Positions 15,045-21,596 of a stretch of 34,507 bases of DNA are shown in pieces. The stretch covers positions 1-34,507 of the forward strand of contig NZ_WQCG01000014.1 in NCBI RefSeq assembly GCF_013032505.1, given 5' to 3'. The notes below the pieces were generated by a model. That model was not told the origin of the DNA, ran no database searches, and was given only the letters and a program-made list of their open reading frames with translations. Position numbers and translations under genes: made by a program. This DNA comes from Ruegeria atlantica (GTDB taxonomy: Bacteria; Pseudomonadota; Alphaproteobacteria; Rhodobacterales; Rhodobacteraceae). Each line of letters begins with the position of its first letter. Within the stretch, counting starts at the first letter, position 1.

Positions 15045-16145
15045 TTGCAAAATTCTAAATCTAACGAGGAGCGGTTACGCAGCTTAGATCAACTCGCTTT
15101 GTTGGTCGAAAATCGGTCATTAATCGACTATGATTTCAATCGCGCAATAGGCATGCTCACTCAAGACTTGAATTTTATTTCTGATGCAATTCGCCGTGAC
15201 ACGAACGCGTGGAAATTGAACAGGGCGTTTCATGCGGTTCACGTGCCAAGTTTTTTTGCGGTTATGTCGATGCTGGACAACATCGACGAAATGATTTCCG
15301 TCAAAGAAGACGAGCGGCACGAGATTTACACTTCGATCAATCGTGCGGCCCAGTTGGCATCCTCTGCACGTGAACGGATCGAACAGGCTGCGATTGTTGA
15401 GGCCAAGGTCGAACTCAGCGTGCTTGCCAGTTATGCGCCGACAACCGCACAGGAATTCAAGAAAGCATCGCTCTTCGAACGAACGCGCGATGGCGTATTA
15501 TCGGCCTCCAACACTACCCTGCAACGGGCCAAGAACAGCGTTGACGTTGTTCCAAACATGGTTGGAGCGTTGAAGGAAGGTGTTTCGGCTTCTCTTGAAC
15601 GCGCGAACGCTGTTCCAGTACTAGCATCCAATTTACAACGGACGTTAGGCGGAGTGATGTCAGACAACATCACCAGGCCTATTGCGATGCGACTACAGGC
15701 CGGCGGCAAAGCACTCACTCGCGGGGCAGGTGCTGGCGTTGGTCTCGGCGTTACGGCCGCAATTCTGTTTCCCCCTTTTCTTCCAGTCAGCGCCGGAGCA
15801 GCTATTCTCGTTGCAATGCAGTCTTGGCGAAAAGAAATGGAGAAAGCTCAAAGGCTCAGCGGACAAGAGCGGGATGAACGGATTGCCGAACTAAAGGCAG
15901 AAAGGGCAATGGCCCTTCTTCAACTAACAAATGGAGCGCCTTCGGTTCAGATGGAAAACGAGGAGTTCAGTTTGACGCTTGACGCCGAGACCGGAGAAGC
16001 GGATGCGCTCATTTTGAAAGGGGAGCACTCAGGGCGAACATGGTCTGAATTATCCCCCCTTGAAAAAGCCGAAACTGTTGCACTGTATGCTCAGGGAGCC
16101 GATGCTCTTTTGAAGATTCTCGATTTCGGGAGCGAAAATCTCTAA
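15045..16145 (+). CDS. 366-aa protein with a glycine-rich hydrophobic hairpin
   Basis: A TTG at 15045 with TAAGGA upstream opens the frame. Residues 1-225 look long-helical and charged (coiled-coil-like: ERLRSLDQLALLVENRS, INRAAQLASSARERIEQAA). Residues about 227-258 are a glycine-rich hydrophobic stretch (GAGAGVGLGVTAAILFPPFL, then PVSAGAAILVAM) that could form a membrane hairpin. A basic region (WRKEMEKAQRLSGQERDERI) and a soluble tail follow. Long helices plus one hydrophobic hairpin is the layout of colicin-like pore formers and of some membrane-remodelling proteins, but no sequence family is recognised. It stands 92 bp after cassette 1 and may belong to it. Confidence 0.72.
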   Translation: MQNSKSNEERLRSLDQLALLVENRSLIDYDFNRAIGMLTQDLNFISDAIRRDTNAWKLNRAFHAVHVPSFFAVMSMLDNIDEMISVKEDERHEIYTSINRAAQLASSARERIEQAAIVEAKVELSVLASYAPTTAQEFKKASLFERTRDGVLSASNTTLQRAKNSVDVVPNMVGALKEGVSASLERANAVPVLASNLQRTLGGVMSDNITRPIAMRLQAGGKALTRGAGAGVGLGVTAAILFPPFLPVSAGAAILVAMQSWRKEMEKAQRLSGQERDERIAELKAERAMALLQLTNGAPSVQMENEEFSLTLDAETGEADALILKGEHSGRTWSELSPLEKAETVALYAQGADALLKILDFGSENL

Positions 16146-16259
16146 TTTTGCGAGAGTATTTTCGACATTCATGCAAGCGCTGTTTTCGGCACTAACGGTT
16201 CGCGGTCATCATTTCTCATGACGCAGCGATCTGGGCATCAGCACTTCTTTGTGGACTGG

Positions 16260-16412
16260 ATGTTAACGTGACAACACCCCTGACCATGCTCTTGACACAA
16301 CTAATGGGTTAGTTTCTCAGAGATAATACAAGCTTAGATTGAATCACGGCAAGTGACTCGCCTAGAGTGCCACCAACCCGCTGATCGAGGATGCAGTGAC
16401 ACATAAGAAAGT
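16260..16412 (+). repeat. Dispersed repeat R4 (short, diverged copy)
   Basis: It keeps TTGACA (16292-16297), the 17-bp spacer with ACTAATGGGTTAGT (16300-16313) and a weakened -10 region. The GATAATACAAGCTTAG segment and the leader start (GTG at 16396, MTHKKV) also remain. Most of the upstream 400 bp seen in R1 and R2 is missing. Confidence 0.75.
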
Positions 16413-16815
16413 TTTGAAATTCTTACCTGGCAGTTTACGAAAGCGCGACGTGCGACTGACTATGATGACGATTTATAGGGGACTCCGCCAGACAAAGACA
16501 GGGAGCTCAATGCAATCTTGCTATGATTTCCACAACGGTTTTTCTGGTGATGTTTGCACTGCAGCGCAGCCACCAGTGATGCCACAAGAAAAACGCTCGT
16601 TTTCCGGGTGCAGGAGCAATCCAGTGAACGAACATCGACCACTGTGCGGACATTGGTATGTCGTGTTCGTGCAGCTTATCATGCCAAAAAAAGCCAGATG
16701 GCTGGTACGCCTAATCATTGACTATCCGCGTGTAACCTGGAACTTGCGTTCATCGTTTCAGCGTGTTCATTAAGGTAAGCTTTAGAGGGCTTTAGGCCAA
16801 CGGCGCTGCAAAAGT

Positions 16816-16944
16816 CGTATAAGGAGAGTGTTCGTTGCTTAATCCACTTGAACAGGCTGAAGTTAGCTTAGCAGATACTCCGATGAAGACGTTCTTGGTG
16901 GTTAGCTTGACCACCGTCACATGCGAATAGGTTCTCCTTATACG
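16816..16944. repeat. 12-bp inverted repeat around a membrane-gene remnant
   Basis: CGTATAAGGAGA (16816-16827) and TCTCCTTATACG (16933-16944) are perfect reverse complements 105 bp apart. The left arm also supplies the ribosome site of the remnant between them. Confidence 0.5.
16835..16930 (+). pseudogene. Truncated small membrane protein gene (R4 copy)
   Basis: TTG at 16835 with AAGGAGA upstream; 31 codons reading MLNPLEQAEVSLADTPMKTF before a TAG. They align with the start of the 18238 protein (PLEQTELNIPDARKKM). The rest of the gene is absent. Confidence 0.6.
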
Positions 16945-17056
16945 GGATTGCTAATAACTCTAGCCGGACTTTGCGATTGCGTACGAAGCCAGAGCCTATC
17001 GAAACCAGATTGGTTTTTCAGAAAACTGGGAATAAGAACATCGGGAGGAAACTATA

Positions 17057-17605
17057 GTGCTTTGCTTTCTAAAAGCTAAACTCTTGTCGCTCGCGGGTCA
17101 GCCCAACAAGGCTTTGGCTCAGTCACGGACCGCAAACAAAATAGGTAGGTTATCTCTTGCTATTTACATGAGTTTGCTCGGGGTCTTATCGCCGGTTCCG
17201 CTAGTCGCGGGTGGGTCCGAAAGGCCCGAGAGTCCTTGCGGGACCGTTTGGGCGGATGTTGTCGAGCAAGTTCGCCCCTACGGACCACGTCTGCTCCCCC
17301 CAAAAAATGGCATCGTTTTTGTGGGCAATGATGGACAGGCGTATGACTGCCTCAATATGGGAATTCCAAATCAATTACTCGAAATTACTTCGCAGCAGGA
17401 TCGCCAATTTTTTGACCTAATTAAGAGGCAAGAAAATAGGGATTATTTTGAGTCGGTCGCCTGTGTGGCGGGGCTCCAAGAATTTGTGGGGAATTCTTGG
17501 GTCACAATATATCTGCCATATGAAGTTGAGCAACTTTCGTCTCAGAAATGTCGAAAGCGGTTACCAGTGGTCTTTGAAGTTTTAAAGGAAGCAATTGGAG
17601 AATAA
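17057..17605 (+). CDS. Exported cysteine-containing protein, cassette 2
   Basis: This 182-aa protein starts at a GTG with GGGAGGA seven bases upstream. A 28-residue N-terminal extension precedes a hydrophobic segment (about residues 32-51, LSLAIYMSLLGVLSPVPLV), which acts as signal peptide or anchor. The exported part has four Cys: in ESPCGTVW, AYDCLNMG, SVACVAG and SQKCRKR. It is followed without a gap by the ATG of a partner gene (17606) that is broken after about 16 codons by the dispersed repeat R2. No family is recognised. By position it parallels the exported proteins of the other cassettes. Confidence 0.7.
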   Translation: MLCFLKAKLLSLAGQPNKALAQSRTANKIGRLSLAIYMSLLGVLSPVPLVAGGSERPESPCGTVWADVVEQVRPYGPRLLPPKNGIVFVGNDGQAYDCLNMGIPNQLLEITSQQDRQFFDLIKRQENRDYFESVACVAGLQEFVGNSWVTIYLPYEVEQLSSQKCRKRLPVVFEVLKEAIGE

Positions 17606-17652
17606 ATGACGAATGAAGGCAATTGTTTGATGGGCAGAATTGGACTCAGTTC
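17606..17652 (+). pseudogene. Partner gene of cassette 2, truncated by repeat R2
   Basis: ATG at 17606 directly after the stop of the exported-protein gene; only MTNEGNCLMGRIGLSS is left before sequence shared with R1 begins at 17653. The reading frame then continues into the repeat with a meaningless Arg/Gly/Pro-rich translation. Confidence 0.6.
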
Positions 17653-18057
17653 CGGTCGTGGCGACGGCGGATCTCAGAGATGTCCGGGCCGATGCACATA
17701 TCCTCACCTACTTGGACGATCCGGATGTGGTGATCATGGCCGATATCCTGCATTCGCGTTGCGCCCTGCCGTGATGCGTTTGCGTGCCTGCAAGGTTGCC
17801 GGGCGGGGCAGGGGGCAACAAGGAATGCGCCCAGATCCTGGGGTCGTTCAGCCTGGCCCATCCGATACATCATCGTTCGGAAGCTCTGCACCACGATGAA
17901 AGCCGCCACTCCAGCAGCCTGAAATCTGAGCCTCAGCATGCCCTGGGGGTCGACGTGACGGTGACAAACCCGTTTGTGTCATACACCGGGTTGCAAACCA
18001 GCATCGGTCTCACCGTGACCTCCCCCTGGCCCGGTTTTGGTGCTGTGGCCCTTGGCC

Positions 18058-18086
18058 TTGACACAACTAACCGGTTAGTTTATTCA
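18058..18086 (+). promoter_or_regulatory. R2 promoter with perfect palindromic operator
   Basis: TTGACA (18058-18063), exactly 17 bp, TATTCA (18081-18086). The spacer contains AACTAACCGGTTAGTT (18065-18080), a perfect 16-bp palindrome. It is the best promoter match of the four copies. Confidence 0.75.
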
Positions 18087-18162
18087 TAACAGAAACAAGC
18101 TTAGGTTGTGCTGAGACTAGTAAATCGCCTACGATGCCAACACCTCGCTGATCGAGGACGCA

Positions 18163-18213
18163 GTGACATATAAGAAAGTTTGGGAACCCCTCCTTGGGCT
18201 GAATGTCCCGTGA
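18163..18213 (+). CDS. Conserved 16-codon leader peptide (R2 copy)
   Basis: GTG at 18163 with GAGGA five bases upstream; MTYKKVWEPLLGLNVP then TGA. It precedes the intact membrane protein gene by 24 bp. See the R1 and R3 copies for the conserved length. Confidence 0.45.
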   Translation: MTYKKVWEPLLGLNVP

Positions 18214-18237
18214 GAGAAGCAGCAAGGAAAACAGCAG

Positions 18238-18579
18238 TTGCCATATCCACTTGAACAGACTGAACTTAACATACCCGATGCTCGAAAGAAGATGCGCCTG
18301 GTGACGAGATTGATCGCACTGGTTAAAGAGATTTACACCCTTTACCCTGGCGCACTGAAACTGCTGATTTGTTTAAGTTCGGCAGTTACCGTCAAATTCA
18401 TGTATCCTGACATTTACTATTCCTCTGGCTGGTCCGGAAATGCGGATGTAGGAATCTACCTTGTTTTGCCGTTATCCATCTGCGCGTTGATCTGCGGTTC
18501 TATCAAGCGCAAGCACCAGTTAGGCAAGATACCCCTGCGAAAGCTAAGTGACTTGGATTTACGCCGTGCGGCCATGTAG
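18238..18579 (+). CDS. Small membrane protein, intact copy of the repeat-borne gene
   Basis: This 113-aa protein starts at a TTG with AAGGA upstream. The soluble N-terminus is PYPLEQTELNIPDARKKM. A weakly hydrophobic region follows (about 40-55, LYPGALKLLICLSSAVTV), then a clear membrane span (about 72-90, VGIYLVLPLSICALICG), and a basic tail ending KLSDLDLRRAAM. Three broken relatives (13315, 16835, 32220) show it is a regular component of the repeat. Its stop overlaps the remnant of an exported-protein gene, matching the R1 layout. No known family; its fixed place before the exported protein suggests a helper role. Confidence 0.7.
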   Translation: MPYPLEQTELNIPDARKKMRLVTRLIALVKEIYTLYPGALKLLICLSSAVTVKFMYPDIYYSSGWSGNADVGIYLVLPLSICALICGSIKRKHQLGKIPLRKLSDLDLRRAAM

Positions 18580-18613
18580 ATATAATTTTAATTTGGCGAG
18601 TCCGAGACTCTAG
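18566..18613 (+). pseudogene. Remnant start of an exported-protein gene
   Basis: GTG at 18566, overlapping the membrane-gene end; the 15 codons VRPCRYNFNLASPRL align with the start of the 13569 protein (MPQRRFNINSVKPKL) before a TAG. The following 140 bp are AT-rich and contain no gene. Confidence 0.5.
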
Positions 18614-18759
18614 CGGGAGTTATTCAAGGAAAAAGATCAGGAATTATGGCGGGCATGTTTCTGGTTTGGAGTCAAAAAAAGCGGCCTAAAATAAATCGAA
18701 GATATGGGCAAACAATAATAACTTTTTAGTCTGCTCTAATCCACTAAGGAGAATAGTAC

Positions 18760-19398
18760 TTGGAATATCATAGCATCATCGCGGGCCTTCTACTTTCTCT
18801 TTTTCCCCTCAATTCCGCTGCTGCGGATGTTGTCAATGAACGTAATTTGTTCTCGGAAAAGTCGCCTTGCAGGGCGTATTCCGAATTTCTAGAGGGGAAC
18901 CCTTCCGAAGAAGAAAATGGATGCCATCCAATTTCCAATTTCCTTATTTCAGAGGCTAATTCTAGTCACTTAGAATTCCTCCAAAAATATGACGAAGCTC
19001 TGGCAGACGATACGGGGTTGGACTTCCTTGTGCAGGCACAAACATTTATTATCAGAAACGAACCTGTTTCTGCTTACTTCTGGCTCGACATATCTGATCG
19101 CCAACATTTTTCGGATATGATTGTCGCCGGTGATGTTGAAAGAGCGGTCTTTTATGCCGCTCTTATCAGTAAAGCCAAAGCAGATGCCGTAAAATCTCTA
19201 TGTAACGCAAACTACATGGAATGTGAAAGACTTGCTGGATATATAGAGGTTGATGAAGTTTTCTCTGATCTCTCACCGCAACATTATTCGACAAAGTCGG
19301 ATATATTATTACTGTGCTTGCTTAGGTCTGATGCGTATGTATTACCGTTAAAAGAAGTATTAAAAAGTGCAAGATTTAATCAATGCATCGTTCAGTAG
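18760..19398 (+). CDS. Exported cysteine-containing protein, cassette 3
   Basis: This 212-aa protein starts at a TTG with AAGGAGA seven bases upstream. The signal peptide is residues 1-22 (MEYHSIIAGLLLSLFPLNSA then AA), with cleavage before Asp23. The mature protein is acidic and helical, with Cys in KSPCRAY, NGCHPIS, KSLCNANYMECERL, LLCLLRS and FNQC. The C-terminal part (GDVERAVFYAALISKAKADA; VLKSARFNQC) aligns by eye with the cassette 4 protein (GEWSTFYYLTYSA; VLESEAFNLC), so the two are probable paralogs. The next gene, 34 bp downstream, is a frameshifted partner. DNA is AT-richer than the backbone, suggesting separate acquisition. Function unknown. Confidence 0.75.
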   Translation: MEYHSIIAGLLLSLFPLNSAAADVVNERNLFSEKSPCRAYSEFLEGNPSEEENGCHPISNFLISEANSSHLEFLQKYDEALADDTGLDFLVQAQTFIIRNEPVSAYFWLDISDRQHFSDMIVAGDVERAVFYAALISKAKADAVKSLCNANYMECERLAGYIEVDEVFSDLSPQHYSTKSDILLLCLLRSDAYVLPLKEVLKSARFNQCIVQ

Positions 19399-19432
19399 AA
19401 AAGTTAATTTTGAGAAGTGCTGGGGAAAGTAA

Positions 19433-19739
19433 ATGACTGGACCTAAAGGTGGATATAGGCAGCCGACGATTAAGCAAGACTCTAAATCAGGGCTTACTGT
19501 CCCCAAGGGAAGTTTGGAATTGGGGACAATTGGACCTGGTGACTACGCAATCCAGAAGGCTGCGCCTTATGGTCGAATAACAGATAGCTTTCGTAGGCAT
19601 CTACTACTATTTGCGCGTTCGGGTGAACGGTGGTGACGTGGGTGTTGTAGTCATCGTTTCTATTTTTGTTCTGGCGGCACTGACTTTCTCTGAGAAAAGA
19701 AAAAATATCAAGGAAAAGGAAAATACAGATGGGATTTGA
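19433..19739 (+). pseudogene. Frameshifted partner gene, cassette 3
   Basis: ATG at 19433 gives about 53 residues (MTGPKGGYRQPTIKQDSKSG to YGRITDSF) and then drifts into a short non-protein-like tail ending at 19634-19636. From 19593 the +1 frame reads VGIYYYLRVRVNGGDVGVVV, a clear membrane span (IVSIFVLAALTF) and a basic tail EKRKNIKEKEN, stopping at 19737-19739. That end overlaps the next gene's start by 11 bp, a spacing typical of intact coupled genes here. Joining both halves gives a roughly 102-aa protein with one C-terminal membrane span. A one-base frameshift (mutation, assembly error or programmed shift at CTTTCGTAGG) explains the break. Confidence 0.65.
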
Positions 19740-20373
19740 GATTCTGAAATACCGGGGTAAACTAATTTATCCAGCGGAACTTCCTCATTCCAAATTTTTT
19801 CGGCATTGCATGGACTTTGCCCGCATCAGTATTATTTCCACTTTTTCACTTTTGATTCTACCGCCCGCAATGGCACAACTCGCCGAAGAAATTCCAAAAA
19901 AATCTCCTGATTACAACCTCTGTCTCGCTGCGGTGAAAGATAAAGTCTTTTTTGAAACACTCAGCGAACAAGATTTTTTATACTATTACCCGATCGTACA
20001 AGACCTGGTGGGAGATGATCTTGACTTAAACTCCATGATTTTGTTCGGGGACGAAAGAAAGATTCGGGCAATCGAAGATTCTATGTTGATTGGCGAGTGG
20101 TCAACTTTTTATTATCTGACGTACTCTGCCTGGATTATTGAATCCACGCTTCGGAATGACGCGCCACTTGACGGCGCAGCCTCTCTTTTAAATGAACACT
20201 ATTATGACAGCCTAGAAGCATTATTGGGCTTTGACCTTACTCAACGCAAACGGGATGCTCGCTCCGTCATTAGCTGCGCCGTCCAGTGTGGATCGGATAG
20301 TCAGAGTGTTTCAGATGTTTTGGAAAGCGAAGCGTTTAATCTATGTTTTAACAATGGAATTGAGGAAAACTGA
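19729..20373 (+). CDS. Exported cysteine-containing protein, cassette 4
   Basis: This 214-aa protein starts at the ATG at 19729, which follows AAGGAAAAGGAAAA. It has a 27-residue extension before a signal segment (about 29-46, DFARISIISTFSLLILPP) and a probable cleavage after AMA at residue 49. An internal ATG at residue 28 would give a standard signal peptide and is an alternative start. The mature part is acidic and helical with Cys near the start (YNLCLAAV) and end (ISCAVQC, FNLCFN). It is a probable paralog of the cassette 3 protein. Its TGA overlaps the ATG of the partner gene by one base, so the pair is coupled. Function unknown. Confidence 0.75.
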   Translation: MGFEILKYRGKLIYPAELPHSKFFRHCMDFARISIISTFSLLILPPAMAQLAEEIPKKSPDYNLCLAAVKDKVFFETLSEQDFLYYYPIVQDLVGDDLDLNSMILFGDERKIRAIEDSMLIGEWSTFYYLTYSAWIIESTLRNDAPLDGAASLLNEHYYDSLEALLGFDLTQRKRDARSVISCAVQCGSDSQSVSDVLESEAFNLCFNNGIEEN

Positions 20374-20990
20374 TGGGCAGCAAATTACGGGTGCACAATC
20401 CGCTCGGGGCAGATGATTTTTTCGCGCGTAAAGCAGCAAACGAACTAAGGGAACTCTACGAGAAATCACTTCAGGATGGAATTGTTTCACCCTCGGAAAA
20501 AAAATCCTTAGAAACGCAGCATGCAATTTTGGGGATTGCTGTAAAAAATGCGAAAAACCCGATGCTACCGGCCGAAACTAGCCCGTTATTTTCGCAGGAT
20601 CTCAGTAGATCAACGATGTTTGAAATGGACAAGAATCTGCACTCCATTTCGCCCCCGGGTCATTCAAAGTATGCGAGACCAGGTTTTGAGCAAATAGCTA
20701 GCGCTTTCGCTCACGGCATGAATCATGCCGTCGGAATGAGCACTCGAGAACAAGCGCTGGATAACCGGGTTGATAGAGCTCTGGCTCGTATGGGTGAGCT
20801 CCCACTCACGGATTTGGAGAAAGGCAGGTTCCACACAAAATTGAACGAGGGTTTTGCCGCACACCTCAGTGAGCGCGCGCTTAATGACCCTGACGAAATT
20901 GGGTTCACGCCGGCGAGCACCTCGTCGCCTAACTGGGTGCCTACCAGATCAATTCGAGGTGGGGATACGTTTGTATCCGCCACTGTGTAA
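20373..20990 (+). CDS. Non-exported partner protein, cassette 4
   Basis: This 205-aa protein is coupled to the exported protein by a TGATG overlap. There is no signal peptide. An N-terminal helical part (ADDFFARKAANELRELYEKS) is followed by a region with PGHSKYARPGFEQIASAFAH then GMNHAVGMSTREQALDNRVD, and by ARMGELPLTDLEKGRFHTKL. His residues (SAFAHGMNHAVG) are clustered but no known nuclease, protease or NAD-glycohydrolase motif can be assigned. The end is TPASTSSPNWVPTRSIRGGD. It is the largest free-standing partner and the best candidate for an intact effector in the array; this is inferred from context only. Confidence 0.72.
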   Translation: MGSKLRVHNPLGADDFFARKAANELRELYEKSLQDGIVSPSEKKSLETQHAILGIAVKNAKNPMLPAETSPLFSQDLSRSTMFEMDKNLHSISPPGHSKYARPGFEQIASAFAHGMNHAVGMSTREQALDNRVDRALARMGELPLTDLEKGRFHTKLNEGFAAHLSERALNDPDEIGFTPASTSSPNWVPTRSIRGGDTFVSATV

Positions 20991-21017
20991 ACATAGCCAA
21001 AGGGTAAGGAGCGCTAC

Positions 21018-21584
21018 TTGTTCGTCGTTTTCAAACTATTTTTAGTGACATTCATAACTTTTATCCCTGCGATAAGCCACTCTCAAAATTCAATTCCTGA
21101 ATACCTCGAAAGAATTTCTCGACGGTGCTCTATCGTCTGGGAGTTCGAAGGCGTCATTCAAAGTAAGATGATATGTCGTCAGGGGGCCGAAGCAATTACG
21201 GAAAGCAAAGAGGGAACAGTAACGATCAGATTAAAGCGCGATGGTCGAATTGTGGGGGCGAAGAACGAAGTAATGCATATTGAAGCCGCACCAGAACCCA
21301 TAAATGATTTCATTGCATGGGCACAAAGCTGTAAGCAATCTGGTTCGTGTAAAATACAAGATGACATGAATGGGGTATTTGACACTATAGGCCTTATCAA
21401 CTTGGATGAGGGAGTTTGGGAATTCCAACTTTCGAGTGCAAAAGAGGAGCCGGACCGCGGGTCCTCAACATTCTTCTTTCTAGCAGGCAAAGATATATTT
21501 GCCATCCGAAATACAGCAAACAATTTCGGCTCTGAAAGCTCAATCAAAATATTTCCTTTCTTCATAGTTGAAGACGTCAATTAA
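21018..21584 (+). CDS. Exported cysteine-containing protein upstream of the giant RTX gene
   Basis: This 188-aa protein starts at a TTG with AAGGAG six bases upstream. The signal peptide is about residues 1-20 (MFVVFKLFLVTFITFIPAIS). The mature protein has Cys in SRRCSIVW, KMICRQG and AQSCKQSGSCKI and appears strand-rich in the middle (EGTVTIRLKRDGRIVG) and near the end (GVWEFQLSSAK). It lies 12 bp before the 3281-aa RTX gene, so they are probably co-transcribed. It takes the place of the exported proteins in the other cassettes, with the giant gene as its 'partner'. If the N-terminus of the giant protein is a toxin tip, this is the candidate periplasmic immunity protein (inference). Confidence 0.75.
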   Translation: MFVVFKLFLVTFITFIPAISHSQNSIPEYLERISRRCSIVWEFEGVIQSKMICRQGAEAITESKEGTVTIRLKRDGRIVGAKNEVMHIEAAPEPINDFIAWAQSCKQSGSCKIQDDMNGVFDTIGLINLDEGVWEFQLSSAKEEPDRGSSTFFFLAGKDIFAIRNTANNFGSESSIKIFPFFIVEDVN

Positions 21585-21596
21585 GGATTCTTAAAA

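Larger units (their letters stand above)
16146..17056. other. Degenerate stretch with decayed repeat copies
   Basis: No intact gene. It holds R4, a shortened copy of the dispersed repeat (16260-16412), and a truncated copy of the small membrane protein start (16835-16930) flanked by a 12-bp inverted repeat. A frame at 16396-16773 continues the leader peptide of R4 past its lost stop and is not regarded as a gene. Confidence 0.6.
17653..18620 (+). repeat. Dispersed repeat R2 (most complete copy)
   Basis: It aligns with R1 (12730-13600) over nearly its whole length with scattered substitutions. In order: about 400 bp without a clear gene, the promoter/operator (18058-18086), the leader peptide (18163-18213), the intact small membrane protein gene (18238-18579), and the decayed first codons of an exported-protein gene (18566-18613). 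Confidence 0.88.

Noticed and set aside
16396..16773. 125-aa frame beginning in R4
   Set aside because: It starts as the leader peptide of the repeat and continues only because the normal stop is lost; the translation is Arg/Cys-rich with no motif.
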